DNA of 64,000 nucleotides from Lacinutrix neustonica (GCF_026625145.1 NZ_CP113088.1:2583501-2647500), one strand, 5' to 3'. Shown: positions 53,029 through 63,800, counted from the stretch's first letter. The notes: generated by a model not told the origin, from the letters alone. Program-made: numbers and translations.

Positions 53029-53883
53029 ATGACATCTTTTGAGCCAAAGGAATTAACAACCGCAGCATTACATGGGTATTTATTAAGTGCAGTAGCGCCT
53101 AGACCCATTGCCTTTGCTAGTACCATAGACGAAAATGGTAACCCAAACTTGTCACCATTTAGCTTTTTTAATGTATTTAGTGCAAATCCCCCAATCTTGA
53201 TTTTTTCTCCTGCTCGACGGGTGAGAGATAATACCATTAAACACACGTTAAAAAATGTTGAGAGTACCAAGGAAGTTGTTATAAATGTGGTCAATTACGA
53301 CATTGTACAGCAAATGTCTTTAAGTAGTACTGAATATGGGGAAGGGGTTAACGAATTTGAAAAAGCGGGATTAACCATGTTAAAGAGCGATATGGTAAAA
53401 CCCTTTCGCGTTGCAGAAGCACCAGTCCAGTTTGAATGTAAAGTGAATGATATTATTAAACTAGGGACAGAAGGCGGAGCTGGTAATTTAATTATTTGTG
53501 AAGTGGTTAAGTTGCACATCAATACAGATGTTTTAACTGAATCAGGAAGTATAGATCAAGAAAAATTAGATTTGGTCGCACGTGCCGGAGGAAGTTATTA
53601 TAGCCGAGCAAAGAACGGTTTTTTTGAAATTCCTAAGCCATTGACAACACTAGGCATAGGTGTTGATGCGTTGCCAAAACACGTGAGAACAAGCAAGATT
53701 CTTACTGGAAATGATTTAGGTTTGTTGGGGAATGTAGAAAAGCTACCAAGTAAAGCTGTCATTATAGCATTTGCTGAAAAGCATGACATTTCATCACTCT
53801 CTGAAGTAGAGAAGCACAAAAAGGCACAGGTTTTGCTTGGTGAAGGAGACGTAGAAACGGCATGGAAAGTATTGTTATCATAA
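53029..53883 (+). CDS. Flavin reductase-like FMN-binding protein
   Basis: The product has 284 residues. Residues 5-190 form an FMN-binding split barrel: APRPIAFASTIDENGNPNLSPFSFFNVFSANPP is the diagnostic FMN-binding stretch, with RRVRDNTIKHTLKN and FECKVNDIIKLG following. The C-terminal 80 residues are an extension seen in many Bacteroidota members (SKAVIIAFAEKHDISSLSEVEKH). It probably reduces or carries flavin for an unknown partner. Undamaged. Confidence 0.9.
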   Translation: MTSFEPKELTTAALHGYLLSAVAPRPIAFASTIDENGNPNLSPFSFFNVFSANPPILIFSPARRVRDNTIKHTLKNVESTKEVVINVVNYDIVQQMSLSSTEYGEGVNEFEKAGLTMLKSDMVKPFRVAEAPVQFECKVNDIIKLGTEGGAGNLIICEVVKLHINTDVLTESGSIDQEKLDLVARAGGSYYSRAKNGFFEIPKPLTTLGIGVDALPKHVRTSKILTGNDLGLLGNVEKLPSKAVIIAFAEKHDISSLSEVEKHKKAQVLLGEGDVETAWKVLLS

Positions 53884-53965
53884 CACGACAAGTGAATTTG
53901 TTTTAATGTTTTAGTTAGAACGAGTGCCTTATAAATGAGACGAATATTTAATAATTATATAGATA

Positions 53966-54337
53966 ATGGAAGTACAAGGTAAAGTAAAGTTAATTGGAGA
54001 AACTCAAACATTTGGAAGTAATGGGTTTAGAAAAAGAGAGTTAGTGGTAACCACTGAAGAGCAATATCCACAACATATTTTAGTAGAATTTGTTCAAGAT
54101 AAGTGCGATTTATTAAATAACTACAAAGAAGGGCAAGACGTAAAAGTTAACATCAACTTACGTGGTAGAGAATGGGTTAATCCACAAGGAGAAACTAAAT
54201 ATTTTAACTCTATTCAAGGCTGGAGAATAGAAGGTGTGCAAGCTGGAGCTCCAACAGGAATGCCGGAAGTGCCACCTGCTGCTTTTGAACCAGCAACCGA
54301 CTTAAAAGAAGAAGATCACGACGATTTACCTTTTTAA
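53966..54337 (+). CDS. DUF3127 domain protein, SSB-like
   Basis: The product has 123 residues. MEVQGKVKLIGETQTFGSNGFRKRELVV opens an OB-fold-like domain of the DUF3127 family. The C-terminus is acidic and ends DLKEEDHDDLPF, nearly identical in form to the SSB tail DDDLPF, suggesting that it uses the same partner-binding site. A role with single-stranded DNA is inference. Undamaged, with its own terminator. Confidence 0.85.
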   Translation: MEVQGKVKLIGETQTFGSNGFRKRELVVTTEEQYPQHILVEFVQDKCDLLNNYKEGQDVKVNINLRGREWVNPQGETKYFNSIQGWRIEGVQAGAPTGMPEVPPAAFEPATDLKEEDHDDLPF

Positions 54338-54380
54338 AGGGATTAGTCCTTTCTGCATAGTCAGGAATCTTATAAAATTT

Positions 54381-54416
54381 GACCTCGACAACTACATATG
54401 TTGTCGAGGTTTTTTA
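54381..54416 (+). terminator. Terminator after the DUF3127 gene
   Basis: GACCTCGACAAC pairs with GTTGTCGAGGTTTTTT. It also starts just 23 bp before aat. Confidence 0.85.
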
Positions 54417-54438
54417 TTTTTAACAAAGCGCAATTTAG

Positions 54439-55064
54439 ATGTATGTCTTAAATAAAAATCTAGCCTTTCCAAATATAAGTCTTGCAGACGAGGAAGGCTT
54501 ATTAGCTATTGGTGGAGACTTGTCAATAGACCGGTTAATTCTTGCTTACAAAAACGGTATTTTTCCGTGGTTTAATGAAGACGAAGTGATTTTATGGTGG
54601 TCACCGGACCCAGATTTGTTTTGTTTCCTAAAGATCTGAAAGTGTCTAAAAGTATGAAACAATTCATGCGACATTGCGATTATGAAATTACGGTAAATAA
54701 AGCCTTTAAATCTGTTATTAGCGCATGTGCTATGGCGAAACGTGAGGGGCAATCGGGAACTTGGATTACAAATAATATGATAGAGGCCTATTGTAAACTT
54801 CACGAATCAGGCTATGCAAAATCCATAGAAGTCTGGAGAGAAAAAGAACTCGTGGGTGGATTATATGGTGTCGATCTCAACAAAGGTGTGTTTTGTGGCG
54901 AAAGTATGTTTGCTAAAGAAAGCAATGCGAGTAAAGCGGCATTTATCACCTTTATTCAAAATACAGATTATAAGATAATCGATTGCCAGGTCTATACCCG
55001 TCATTTAGAAAGTATGGGTGCCAAAGAGATTTCTAGAGACGATTTTATAAAGTATTTAATGTAA
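54439..55064 (+). CDS. aat: Leucyl/phenylalanyl-tRNA-protein transferase (frameshifted)
   Basis: It attaches Leu or Phe to proteins with basic N-termini for ClpAP degradation. [29 protein letters not shown] and [12 protein letters not shown] open the protein. [27 protein letters not shown] and LVGGLYGV are conserved. One C is missing next to CCAGA at 54609-54614, and repair reads [17 protein letters not shown], with 208 residues in total. The terminator 23 bp upstream of the ATG isolates it. Confidence 0.94.
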
Positions 55065-55154
55065 TCGTCTTGTAAGACAAATTATTTTTTACGTGTTTAA
55101 TCCGGAAAACTATAAAAGGACTCCAAATAGTGCTGTTTCTTTTACAGAAGCAGG

Positions 55155-55718
55155 CTATACCTCTTCGTATCTAAAACAATCCACCTCGTGATCATTCACC
55201 ATCCCTGTGGCTTGCATATGTGCATAAACCACGGTGCTGCCTACAAATTTAAACCCGCGTTTTTTTAAGTCTTTACTTAACGCATCACTTAAAGGGGTGT
55301 TGGCAGGCGCTTCCTTGTAATGTTTTACTTGATTTTTTATGGGTTTTCCATCAACAAACTGCCGGATGTATTTACTAAAACTGCCAAATTCTTTTTGCAC
55401 GGCCATAAACGCTTGAGCATTGGTAATGGTGGCATTTATTTTTAACTTATTTCTAACAATCCCTGCATTCCGGAGCAGTTCTTCTTTTTTGTCGAGATCA
55501 TATTTTGCGATTTTTTTATAATCAAAAAAATCAAAAGCTAAACGAAAGTTCTCACGTTTACGTAAAATGGTAATCCAACTCAATCCAGCTTGGAAGGTTT
55601 CTAGAACTAAAAATTCGAAAAGTTGATGATCATCATATACAGGAACACCCCACTCTTTATCGTGATAGACTTCGTATAAGTCATCACCAACGCACCAACC
55701 GCATTTGTGTTTTTCCAT
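55155..55718 (-). CDS. tag: DNA-3-methyladenine glycosylase I
   Basis: The product has 187 residues, normal for Tag. CGWCVGDDLYEVYHDKEWGVPVYDD carries the zinc ligand Cys and the 3-methyladenine pocket; the fold is completed by LVLETFQAGLSWITILRKRENFR and KFVGSTVVYAHMQATGMVNDHEVDCF with the His/Cys zinc ligands. It removes 3-methyladenine from alkylated DNA. Undamaged. Convergent with aat. Confidence 0.95.
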   Translation of the reverse strand: MEKHKCGWCVGDDLYEVYHDKEWGVPVYDDHQLFEFLVLETFQAGLSWITILRKRENFRLAFDFFDYKKIAKYDLDKKEELLRNAGIVRNKLKINATITNAQAFMAVQKEFGSFSKYIRQFVDGKPIKNQVKHYKEAPANTPLSDALSKDLKKRGFKFVGSTVVYAHMQATGMVNDHEVDCFRYEEV

Positions 55719-55822
55719 GTCCTTTGATCTAATTTCTAGCTGTGGTGTAAGTAATTTAATATTCTTCTACTAATGTAACAACTGTTACTCAGTAATTCTA
55801 AAACTAAGCCTATTTTTATAGT

Positions 55823-56439
55823 ATGGAAACAATTAATAACACAGATTTAAAGACGATTATAACAGATAGTTTGCAAAACGCAATAAGTTATCAGGAGTAT
55901 AGACAGTTAGTAGCTAAATTAGTTGAAGAAGGCGGGACTACTGGAAATGAAAAAACCGAAGCCTTGTCAAATTATACCATGCTTAATGACAGACGCATGA
56001 AGCGCTGGGATAAAACAGTAAAGGTTTCAGAAGCCATTCAAAAACAAGTGACAAATTTAAATATTAATCAAACCTGGTTGGTTTTAACAGAAAGCTGGTG
56101 TGGAGATGCAGCACATGTATTACCTGTAATGCATAAAATGGCGGCATTGAATGATGGGATTGACTTTAAGTTGGTCATGCGTGATGAGAATCCTGAATTA
56201 ATGCAGCAGTTTTTAACCAATGGTGGTCAAGCCATTCCTAAGTTAATACTCATTGATAATGAAACGGGAACAGTAAAAAGCACGTTTGGACCAAGGCCAA
56301 GTGAAGCTACAGAGTTAGTGAGCCTGTACAAAGCCAAACATGGAAGCTTAACTCCGAATTTAAAGAAACTTTACAGCATTGGTATAACAAAGACAAAGGA
56401 CAAACCGCTATTAATGATTTGCTTAGAATAATAAAGTAA
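55823..56439 (+). CDS. Thioredoxin-family protein (frameshifted)
   Basis: The product is 205 residues after repair. LVLTESWCGDAAHVLPVMHKMAAL is a thioredoxin-like active-site region in which a single Cys replaces CxxC, as in bacillithiol- and YtpP-type thioredoxins of Bacteroidota and Bacilli. NGGQAIPKLILIDN carries the cis-Pro. A deletion at 56353-56356 (CCGA for CCAGA) shifts the last 30 residues, and repair ends LTPEFKETLQHWYNKDKGQ up to TAA at 56437. Cellular role unknown. Confidence 0.85.
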
Positions 56440-56549
56440 TCTTTTCATTATTGTAACCTTCTTTTTTGAGAATTTTTCATGAATAATGAGTTCAAAGATT
56501 TTTCTGTAATTTTATGTCTGTGTAAAATGATGCCTGGGTAATCTAAACC

Positions 56550-57275
56550 TTACCTTCCTTCAAAATTGAAGGTAATAGTGCCTATTTGAGATTTTTTTGA
56601 ATCGGCACTAAACCTTGCTTTTTTAGCAAAGTCTAAAGCATGCTCCTGTAAACATTCATTGTTGGAATTAGAAGCCGTATTTATACTAGTGTTTACCACT
56701 TTACCATTGGCATTTACTGTAATATTTACCACGATTTTACCATTCGCATCGCATAAATAAATGGGAATGGGCAAAAACGCCGCGTTTCTATTTTTAAGGG
56801 AATAGGTGATCGAGCTGTTTTTATTTGCGACAGCTTGCGATTGACTGCTCTGTAGTGCATTCGAGCGTTTATTTAAAATGCTATTCACGCTTTCAAAAGC
56901 TGTAAGTTCTTCATTTTGCATGGACGCATTTGCTGTGTTTTTTGGAGCCGTTTTAATTTCATACGGCTCTTCCTGATTGCTTTTTAACCGTGGATCTTCA
57001 AAATCTTTTGGAGGCGCAATGGGTTTATATGCTTCTGCAAAATGCTTATAATTTTCTGTTTCGTTAAAGCCTTTATTGGTCTTTGGAGAATCGTTAGTGT
57101 TGATGTCCTCTGTATCTTCTGTCTCTTCCAAAATGGTTTCAGGTGTAACGTCGATAATCATTTCGGCAACTTCAGTATCGTATGTGCGAAATTCAAGACT
57201 AACAACAAACAGAGTCATTGTACAAACAATTAAAATCGTAATGGCCAAGGCCTTATTTGAATTATTCAATTTCAA
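56550..57275 (-). CDS. TonB C-terminal-like energy transducer protein
   Basis: The product has 241 residues. One N-terminal membrane helix (NKALAITILIVCTMTLFVVSL) is followed by an acidic, Pro-poor periplasmic stretch and a C-terminal domain resembling TonB (KIVVNITVNANGKVVNTSINTAS, then LDFAKKARFSADSKKSQIGTITFNF). The role would be to transfer proton-motive force from ExbBD to outer-membrane receptors. A TonB-dependent receptor lies about 7 kb away, but linkage is not shown. ExbB and ExbD are not in the window. Confidence 0.75.
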   Translation of the reverse strand: MKLNNSNKALAITILIVCTMTLFVVSLEFRTYDTEVAEMIIDVTPETILEETEDTEDINTNDSPKTNKGFNETENYKHFAEAYKPIAPPKDFEDPRLKSNQEEPYEIKTAPKNTANASMQNEELTAFESVNSILNKRSNALQSSQSQAVANKNSSITYSLKNRNAAFLPIPIYLCDANGKIVVNITVNANGKVVNTSINTASNSNNECLQEHALDFAKKARFSADSKKSQIGTITFNFEGR

Positions 57276-57358
57276 GTAGGTAAAAATTAATTATAGATTA
57301 TAATAGCATGTGCAATATATACGTTTAAAACGAAATAAAAGACTAAATAGTCTAATTA

Positions 57359-58048
57359 TTAAGGTTTTAACTTTTTAATGAATGCTTCAATAGACAATGC
57401 CTCCTCTACAGTAAAGGCTCCAATTTTTGTACGACGTAAAGCTGAAAGATGCCCACCAGACTTTAAGGCTTTACCAAAATCATTGGCTAAAGAACGAATG
57501 TAGGTTCCTTTACTACATACCACTCTAAAATCTACAGTATTACCATTAATACTAGTAATTTCAAAGGTTTCAATGGTAATTCTTCGAGATTTAATGTCAA
57601 CGGCTTCTCCGGCTCTCGCAAATTCATATAAGCGTTTTCCATCTTTTTTTAATGCGGAAAAAACGGGAGGAAATTGATCAATTTCTCCAACAAACTGTTT
57701 GGTGGTTTCATAGATTAAAGTTTCCGTAATGTGTTCCGTAGGAAAGACCTCATTAATGTCGGTTTCTAAATCAAAAGAAGGCGTGGTACTCCCCAAAGTA
57801 ATAGAGCCTGTGTATTCTTTAATTTGACCTTGAAAGGAGTCAATTTGTTTGGTCATTTTCCCTGTGCAAATCACTAACAACCCTGTTGCTAAAGGGTCTA
57901 GAGTTCCTGCGTGACCTACTTTTATTTTCTTGATGTTGTAGGCTTGACGAATTTCCCACCGCAGTTTGTTAACCGCCTGAAAAGAAGTCCAGTTCAAAGG
58001 TTTGTCTATTAATAAAACGTGTCCAGCTTGGTAGTCTTCAGCAGTCAT
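57359..58048 (-). CDS. truB: tRNA pseudouridine(55) synthase TruB
   Basis: The product has 229 residues. DKPLNWTSFQAVNKLRW and KVGHAGTLDPLATGLLVI carry the catalytic Asp motif. SALKKDGKRLYEFARAGE and CSKGTYIRSLANDFGKAL follow. It makes the T-loop pseudouridine of tRNAs. It lies 4 bp downstream of uppP in the standard uppP-truB order. Undamaged. Confidence 0.96.
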   Translation of the reverse strand: MTAEDYQAGHVLLIDKPLNWTSFQAVNKLRWEIRQAYNIKKIKVGHAGTLDPLATGLLVICTGKMTKQIDSFQGQIKEYTGSITLGSTTPSFDLETDINEVFPTEHITETLIYETTKQFVGEIDQFPPVFSALKKDGKRLYEFARAGEAVDIKSRRITIETFEITSINGNTVDFRVVCSKGTYIRSLANDFGKALKSGGHLSALRRTKIGAFTVEEALSIEAFIKKLKP

Positions 58049-58052
58049 GGCG

Positions 58053-58847
58053 TTAATTAAATAAAGTATAGCCTATGGCAATGAGACCAATAATGAAACA
58101 ATAAATTGCAAAATACTGTAATTTACTTTTCTTAACGATGGAAATCATCCAGGTACAGGCAAATAGTCCAGCAATAAAGGCCGCAATAAAGCCAACTGAA
58201 AGGGACATAATATTGTTGTTTTCAAAAGACAAATCGCCACTCATGATGTCTTTTGCAATCTTTCCAAAAATTAAGGGCACGACCATTAAAAAAGAAAAAC
58301 GTGCCGCTTTGGTTTTGTCATTACCTAATAAGACAGAGGTAGATATGGTTGCCCCGGACCTAGAAATGCCAGGAAGCATCGCTATAGCCTGTGAAACACC
58401 TATTATAAAGGCGTTTTTAAAGGATATCTTTTTGTTCGTATCTTTCGCTTTATCGGCTAGATAGAGCAAGAGGCTTGTAATGAGTAACATAAAACCAACT
58501 AATAAAATGTTTCCTCCAAAAAATTGTTCTAATTGCTTTTCAAAAAATAGACCAACGAGAACTGCAGGTAACATGGAGATAATAATTTTTATTACAAATT
58601 GGCGGTCCTCATTAAAGTCGGGTTTAATAAGCCCTTTAATAATTTCTAATATGTCTTTTCTAAAGACAACGAGCGTGCTTAATGCTGTTGCGAAGTGTAA
58701 CACTACCGTAAATAACAGGCTTTCTTCTGGTATAGAGTGATCTCCCAATAAAGCTTTGCCAAGCTCTAAATGTCCACTTGAGGACACGGGTAAAAACTCA
58801 GTAAGTCCTTGTATAATACCTAAAATAATTGAATCGATGATATCCAT
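58053..58847 (-). CDS. uppP: Undecaprenyl-diphosphatase UppP (BacA)
   Basis: The product has 264 residues with eight predicted helices. The two signature regions are LTEFLPVSSSGHLEL (residues 16-30) and AMLPGISRSGATIST (about residue 158). It dephosphorylates undecaprenyl diphosphate to recycle the lipid carrier for peptidoglycan and gives bacitracin resistance when abundant. The start codon lies 5 bp from a promoter box. Undamaged. Confidence 0.96.
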   Translation of the reverse strand: MDIIDSIILGIIQGLTEFLPVSSSGHLELGKALLGDHSIPEESLLFTVVLHFATALSTLVVFRKDILEIIKGLIKPDFNEDRQFVIKIIISMLPAVLVGLFFEKQLEQFFGGNILLVGFMLLITSLLLYLADKAKDTNKKISFKNAFIIGVSQAIAMLPGISRSGATISTSVLLGNDKTKAARFSFLMVVPLIFGKIAKDIMSGDLSFENNNIMSLSVGFIAAFIAGLFACTWMISIVKKSKLQYFAIYCFIIGLIAIGYTLFN

Positions 58848-58851
58848 GGGG

Positions 58852-58859
58852 CAAATCTA
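58852..58859 (-). promoter_or_regulatory. Promoter box directly before uppP
   Basis: Read on the minus strand this is TAGATTTG, matching TAnnTTTG. Only 4 bp separate it from the ATG at 58847, so transcription would start at the start codon and give a leaderless uppP-truB mRNA. Confidence 0.5.
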
Positions 58860-58892
58860 ACGAAATAGAATAAAGACAGAGGTCATAGGTTA

Positions 58893-59163
58893 TTAGTTTG
58901 CAGAATCTTTAGAGCGTGTTAATATCGCGTAAATCTGAATGCCAAAGCCTATTAGAACTAAAGCAGGAGCAAGTCGAATACGTCTCCAATGAAATATATC
59001 TTCGTTAAATACATTTGGGTCGTCACTCCCACCGCCGAGACATTAAAATAAAGCCTATTACGATACAAGCTAAACCAATAAACATGAATTTGTAGTTGCG
59101 TCTTCCAAAGACAAATTCGGTATTATCTTGAGCGTCTATTTCTTTGCGTTTTTGTTCTCCCAC
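58893..59163 (-). CDS. DUF3098 membrane protein (frameshifted)
   Basis: The GTG at 59163 gives MGEQKRKEIDAQDNTEFVFGRRNYKFMF, followed by two membrane helices (FIGLACIVIGFILM and RLAPALVLIGFGIQIYAIL). An inserted base at 59035-59040 (CCGAGA on the plus strand) breaks the frame, and restoring CCAGA gives ILMSGGGSDDPNVFNEDIF. Repaired length is 89 residues, matching the DUF3098 family of Bacteroidota. It is conserved between ftsX and uppP. Function unknown. Confidence 0.85.
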
Positions 59164-59347
59164 AATACTATTTACTTAAATTCTGAAAAAAAATCTCTCA
59201 CCAATAATCATTGGTTCAATGGTATTGCCGGCACAATTACACGCAATACTCTTGATAAGTGCAAAGTAACGGTTTTATTTAAAACTTTTACTTGTAGAAT
59301 GCTAAATTTAATCTGCCGTTCGGTGCAGATTGTTAACGCCCTATATG

Positions 59348-59491
59348 TTAGTCCAAAACGTTAGGCAAGTGTTGTTTTTTCAAATCTACTTTAACGATGC
59401 TTGCCGTTTCTTTTTCCGTTTTATTTTGCGTCAATACTACTGAAGCAGTAATGAATATAACGCCTATAAATACAAAGGTTGCTCGTTTCAT
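59348..59491 (-). CDS. Small 47-residue membrane or secreted protein
   Basis: The ATG at 59491 opens MKRATFVFIGVIFITASVV, one hydrophobic helix, followed by a short polar tail (TEKETASIVKVDLKKQHL) to TAA at 59348. It sits between ftsX and the DUF3098 gene on the same strand. Either a signal peptide or a single membrane helix is possible. I do not recognise a family. It was judged real from its clean start, hydrophobic profile and strand agreement. Confidence 0.5.
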   Translation of the reverse strand: MKRATFVFIGVIFITASVVLTQNKTEKETASIVKVDLKKQHLPNVLD

Positions 59492-59701
59492 GTGTGTGTT
59501 TTTTTTTCAAACAGTTTCTATGTTGCCCCTCAGTTGTGTTTGTCAATATCATATAAAACAAACATACGATGACTCATAAATTTTGTTTTTTGAGTGGTAA
59601 ATTAATAGTCTTGGTATTTTCAAATATATAAATATTTAGTTAAATAAAGACAAACTTGAAATTGTTTGTGTATTAATAACGAGAAAGTAAGAGAATGGGG
59701 G

Positions 59702-60580
59702 TTAATAGTATAGCTTATCTGTATTCAGATTTAAAAAACGTTGTGTTGCTATAAACGTTGAAATCCAGGTAATAAAGATACCTAAGAGAAAAACAAAAAC
59801 AAACAAAGCAATTATTAATCCTGGTTGTTTTATAAATGCCAACTCAGGAAATGTTCTATCAACAAAATAGAGAACAATAGCCATGCCTATTAAGGCTAGA
59901 ATAGCTCCAATAATTCCCAACTTGACACTTTGCCAAACAAAAGGGCGACGAATAAAATGCTTGGTTGCGCCTACCATTTGCATTGTTTTAATAATAAAAC
60001 GTTTAGAGTAGACTGCTAAGCGAATAGAGCTGTTGATAAGCAACACGGCAATCAACGTAAATAGAGCACTAATGAGTAAAATCCAAAAGCTAATTTTTTT
60101 TACGTTATCATTCATTTGAGCAACCAAATCCTTGTCATAGCTAATCTCATCAACAAAATTTTTAGATAAGGCTTCTTCCGATATACTTTCCAGTTTTTCA
60201 GAGGTCACAAAGTCGGCTTTTAAATTAACATCAATAGAATTCTTTAACGGATTAAAACCTAAAAAGTCCAGAACATCTTCACCACTTTCGGCTTTCATAG
60301 ATTCTAAAGCCTGGTCTTTTGAAACGTAAGTGGTCGATTTTACATAATCGGCCATGGCCAAACTTTTTTCGAGTTGTTTCACTTCAACATCTTTAGCCGT
60401 ATCTTTTAAAAAGATGGTAACGGTCACTTTTTCTTTAAAATGGTCTGCCACTTTTTTAGCATTCAAAACAAAAAGCCCTAAGAGACCCAATAGAAAAAGC
60501 ACCAATGCTATACTTAATACTACAGAAATGTATGAAGAAATTAAGCGGCGTTTTTGATATTGTTCGTAAGATGAGCTCAT
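59702..60580 (-). CDS. ftsX: Cell division ABC-transporter permease FtsX
   Basis: The ATG at 60580 gives MSSSYEQYQKRRLISSYISVVLS; an in-frame upstream ATG adds 19 residues and is less likely. Helix 1 (residues 17-42) is followed by a large periplasmic loop of about 140 residues (KVTVTIFLKDTAKDVEVKQ to SYDKDLVAQMNDN), then three more helices, including MVGATKHFIRRPFVWQSVKLG. With FtsE it activates cell-wall hydrolases at the septum. FtsE is not adjacent. Undamaged. Confidence 0.93.
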   Translation of the reverse strand: MSSSYEQYQKRRLISSYISVVLSIALVLFLLGLLGLFVLNAKKVADHFKEKVTVTIFLKDTAKDVEVKQLEKSLAMADYVKSTTYVSKDQALESMKAESGEDVLDFLGFNPLKNSIDVNLKADFVTSEKLESISEEALSKNFVDEISYDKDLVAQMNDNVKKISFWILLISALFTLIAVLLINSSIRLAVYSKRFIIKTMQMVGATKHFIRRPFVWQSVKLGIIGAILALIGMAIVLYFVDRTFPELAFIKQPGLIIALFVFVFLLGIFITWISTFIATQRFLNLNTDKLYY

Positions 60581-60783
60581 AAAAAGTGTTTGATTTATCA
60601 TGTAAAAATAATAAAGAAAAATGAAAAGAAACTTCAAAAGCCAAAGTCTTTTGATTTCTATTAAATAGTCTTTCCTGTAAGGACATCATCCTATTAGATG
60701 CTTTTAAAATTTCAATCTAAAAGCAATTGAGATTAATCCACATAATTACAACGCTTAAACTTTCAACACTATTATAATAAGTT

Positions 60784-60791
60784 TAAATTTG
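60784..60791 (+). promoter_or_regulatory. Promoter box of leuS
   Basis: TAAATTTG matches TAnnTTTG and lies 27 bp before the ATG at 60819. Confidence 0.5.
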
Positions 60792-60818
60792 TGGCTTTAT
60801 TAAGTGAAAAACTTCAAA

Positions 60819-63800
60819 ATGCAATACGATTTTAACGACATAGAAGCCAAATGGCAAAAATATTGGGCGGAAAACGAAACGTTTAAAGCCTCAAATAGCA
60901 GCGACAAACCAAAATATTATGTTTTGGATATGTTTCCCTATCCGTCCGGAGCAGGATTACATGTCGGGCATCCCTTGGGGTATATTGCCAGTGATATTTA
61001 TGCGCGTTATAAACGTCATAAAGGGTTTAATGTATTGCATCCACAAGGGTATGATAGCTTTGGTTTGCCCGCCGAGCAGTACGCCATTCAAACGGGGCAG
61101 CACCCGGCGTTAACTACCGAAACCAATATTGCAACCTATAGAAGGCAGTTAGATCAAATTGGCTTTTCATTCGATTGGAGTAGAGAAGTACGTACCAGTA
61201 ATCCCGAATATTATAAGTGGACGCAATGGATTTTTATTCAGTTGTTTGAATCGTATTATTGCTATAATGATAATAAAGCCAAGCCTATTAACGAACTAAG
61301 TGATGTGTTTTCTTTACGTGGAAATGCTGAGGTTAACGTGTCTTGTGATGATGCTATTGAAGCATTTACTGCTGAGGAATGGAGGGGTTTTTCATCTGAA
61401 AAGAAACAAGAAATTCTTTTAAAATACAGACTGACTTATTTAGCAGAAACGGAAGTTAACTGGTGTCCAGCTTTAGGAACGGTGTTAGCCAATGACGAGA
61501 TTGTTAATGGGGTGTCTGAGCGTGGTGGACATCAAGTGGTTCGGAAAAAAATGACGCAATGGAGTATGCGAATTTCGGCGTATGCCGAGCGTTTACTTCA
61601 AGGCTTAGAAGCCCTCGATTGGTCTGATTCCCTTAAAGAAACACAACGCAACTGGATTGGTAAATCTGTTGGTGCTTCTGTTTCATTTAATGTTTTAGAC
61701 ACGAATGAAACCAATAGTCATGCGGAGCCTGTCGAAGCACTTCACGAAATAGAGGTATTCACGACGCGTCCTGACACCATTTTTGGTGTGTCATTCATGA
61801 CGCTTGCACCGAACACGAACTGGTATCTAAAATCACAACAGCAGAACACAAAGCCGACGTTGAAGCGTATATAGAAAAAACAGCCAAGCGCAGTGAGCGC
61901 GAACGTATGGCCGATGTAAAAACAATCTCGGGAGTCTTTACAGGAGCTTACGCAGAACATCCTTTTACAAAAGAACCCATTCCCATTTGGATTGGAGATT
62001 ATGTTTTAGCCGGTTATGGTACGGGTGCTGTGATGTCTGTGCCTTGTGGCGATCAACGGGATTACGATTTTGCAAAACATTTTGATATAGAAATCCCTAA
62101 TATTTTTGAAGGGGTAGACATTAGTGAAGCAGCCTTTACAGATAAAGAGAAAACGGTGATTGGAAATAGTGATTTCCTTAATGGCATGAACTATAAAAAA
62201 GCCACAAAGCGTGCTATTTTTGAATTAGAACAATTAGGGCAAGGCGAAGGTAAAACCAATTACCGTTTGCGTGATGCCGTGTTTTCAAGACAGCGCTACT
62301 GGGGAGAACCCTTTCCAGTGTATTACGTTAACGACATGCCACAAATGATTGACAAGCAACATTTGCCAATCACCTTGCCGGAGGTAGAAAAATATTTACC
62401 CACCGAAGCAGGTGAGCCGCCGTTAGGGCGTGCCGATGTTTGGGCTTGGTGTACAGAAAGTAATAGTGTAGTTAGCAACGACAAGATAAATAATACAACC
62501 GTATTCCCTTTAGAACTCAATACCATGCCAGGTTGGGCAGGAAGCTCGTGGTACTTTTTCCGTTATATGGAAGAAGCGATGCGCGATGAAGTGTTTGCAA
62601 GTAAAGACGCTCTCAACTATTGGGAAAATGTCGATTTATATATTGGTGGTAGCGAGCATGCCACAGGTCACTTACTCTATTCACGTTTTTGGGTGAAGTT
62701 TCTAAAAGATAGAGGTTTTGTTGGTGTTGAAGAGCCTTTTAAGAAGTTGATTAATCAAGGGATGATACTTGGAGAGAGTGCTTTTATTGACTTAAAGGTA
62801 CCACACTTAACTGAAGACAGAAATGATGGTTCTAGCAAGTCATCATTGATTATTAAGTCTATTGCTTTGAGTAATAATATTGAAAGAACTAATTCTGAAA
62901 TAAAATCGAAGTTCTTGAAAAGAATCTTTGATGACTACTACAAAATTGAAACAGATATAGACGTTCATAAAATTTTAGGTTCTCAAGTATTAGATTCATC
63001 AACAATGTTCAAACTTAAAAGGGCATCAAAAGAAGAATTTTTAAATTATATATCAGAGAGATTATCATTTGAAGATAGAAGACTACATGTTGATGTGTCT
63101 CTTGTTGATAGTTCAAATAATTTAGACATTGAAAGTGTAAAGAAATCAGTATTAGATTTTGATCAATTACATTTTGAGTGCGACGAAATGAATACTTTCA
63201 AAGTAGCTCGTGAAGTCGAAAAAATGTCTAAATCCAAATACAACGTGGTCAATCCGGACTGCATTTGTATCGACTATGGTGCAGACAGCTTGAGACTCTA
63301 CGAAATGTTCTTAGGGCCATTAGAGCAATACAAACCTTGGAATACAGCGGGGATCACTGGGGTTCACAATTTTCTTAAAAAACTATGGAAGTTGTATGTT
63401 GGCGAAAACGGTATTCATGTAAACGCCGCAGAACCAACAAAAGAGAGCTTAAAAACATTACATAAAACCATCAAAAAAGTACAAGAAGATATTGAGAATT
63501 TCTCTTTTAATACCTCGGTGTCTACCTTTATGATTGCAGTGAATGAATTAAGCGCACAAAAATGTACCAGCAAAGACATCTTGGAACCGTTGTTAATATT
63601 AATGTCACCATATGCGCCTCATATTGCAGAAGAATTATACAGTAGGCTAGGCCATTTAGAGTCGATCTCAACGGCACCTTTTCCAACATTTGATGCCACA
63701 TATTTGGTAGAAAGCAGCAAGAATTATCCGATTTCCTTTAATGGCAAAATGCGTTTTACCTTAGAGTTGCCATTAGATATGAGTAAAGACGAGATTGAAA

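Noticed and set aside
54546-54803. Minus-strand open frame inside aat
   Set aside because: Shadow of the aat coding frame, no start signal and no family match.
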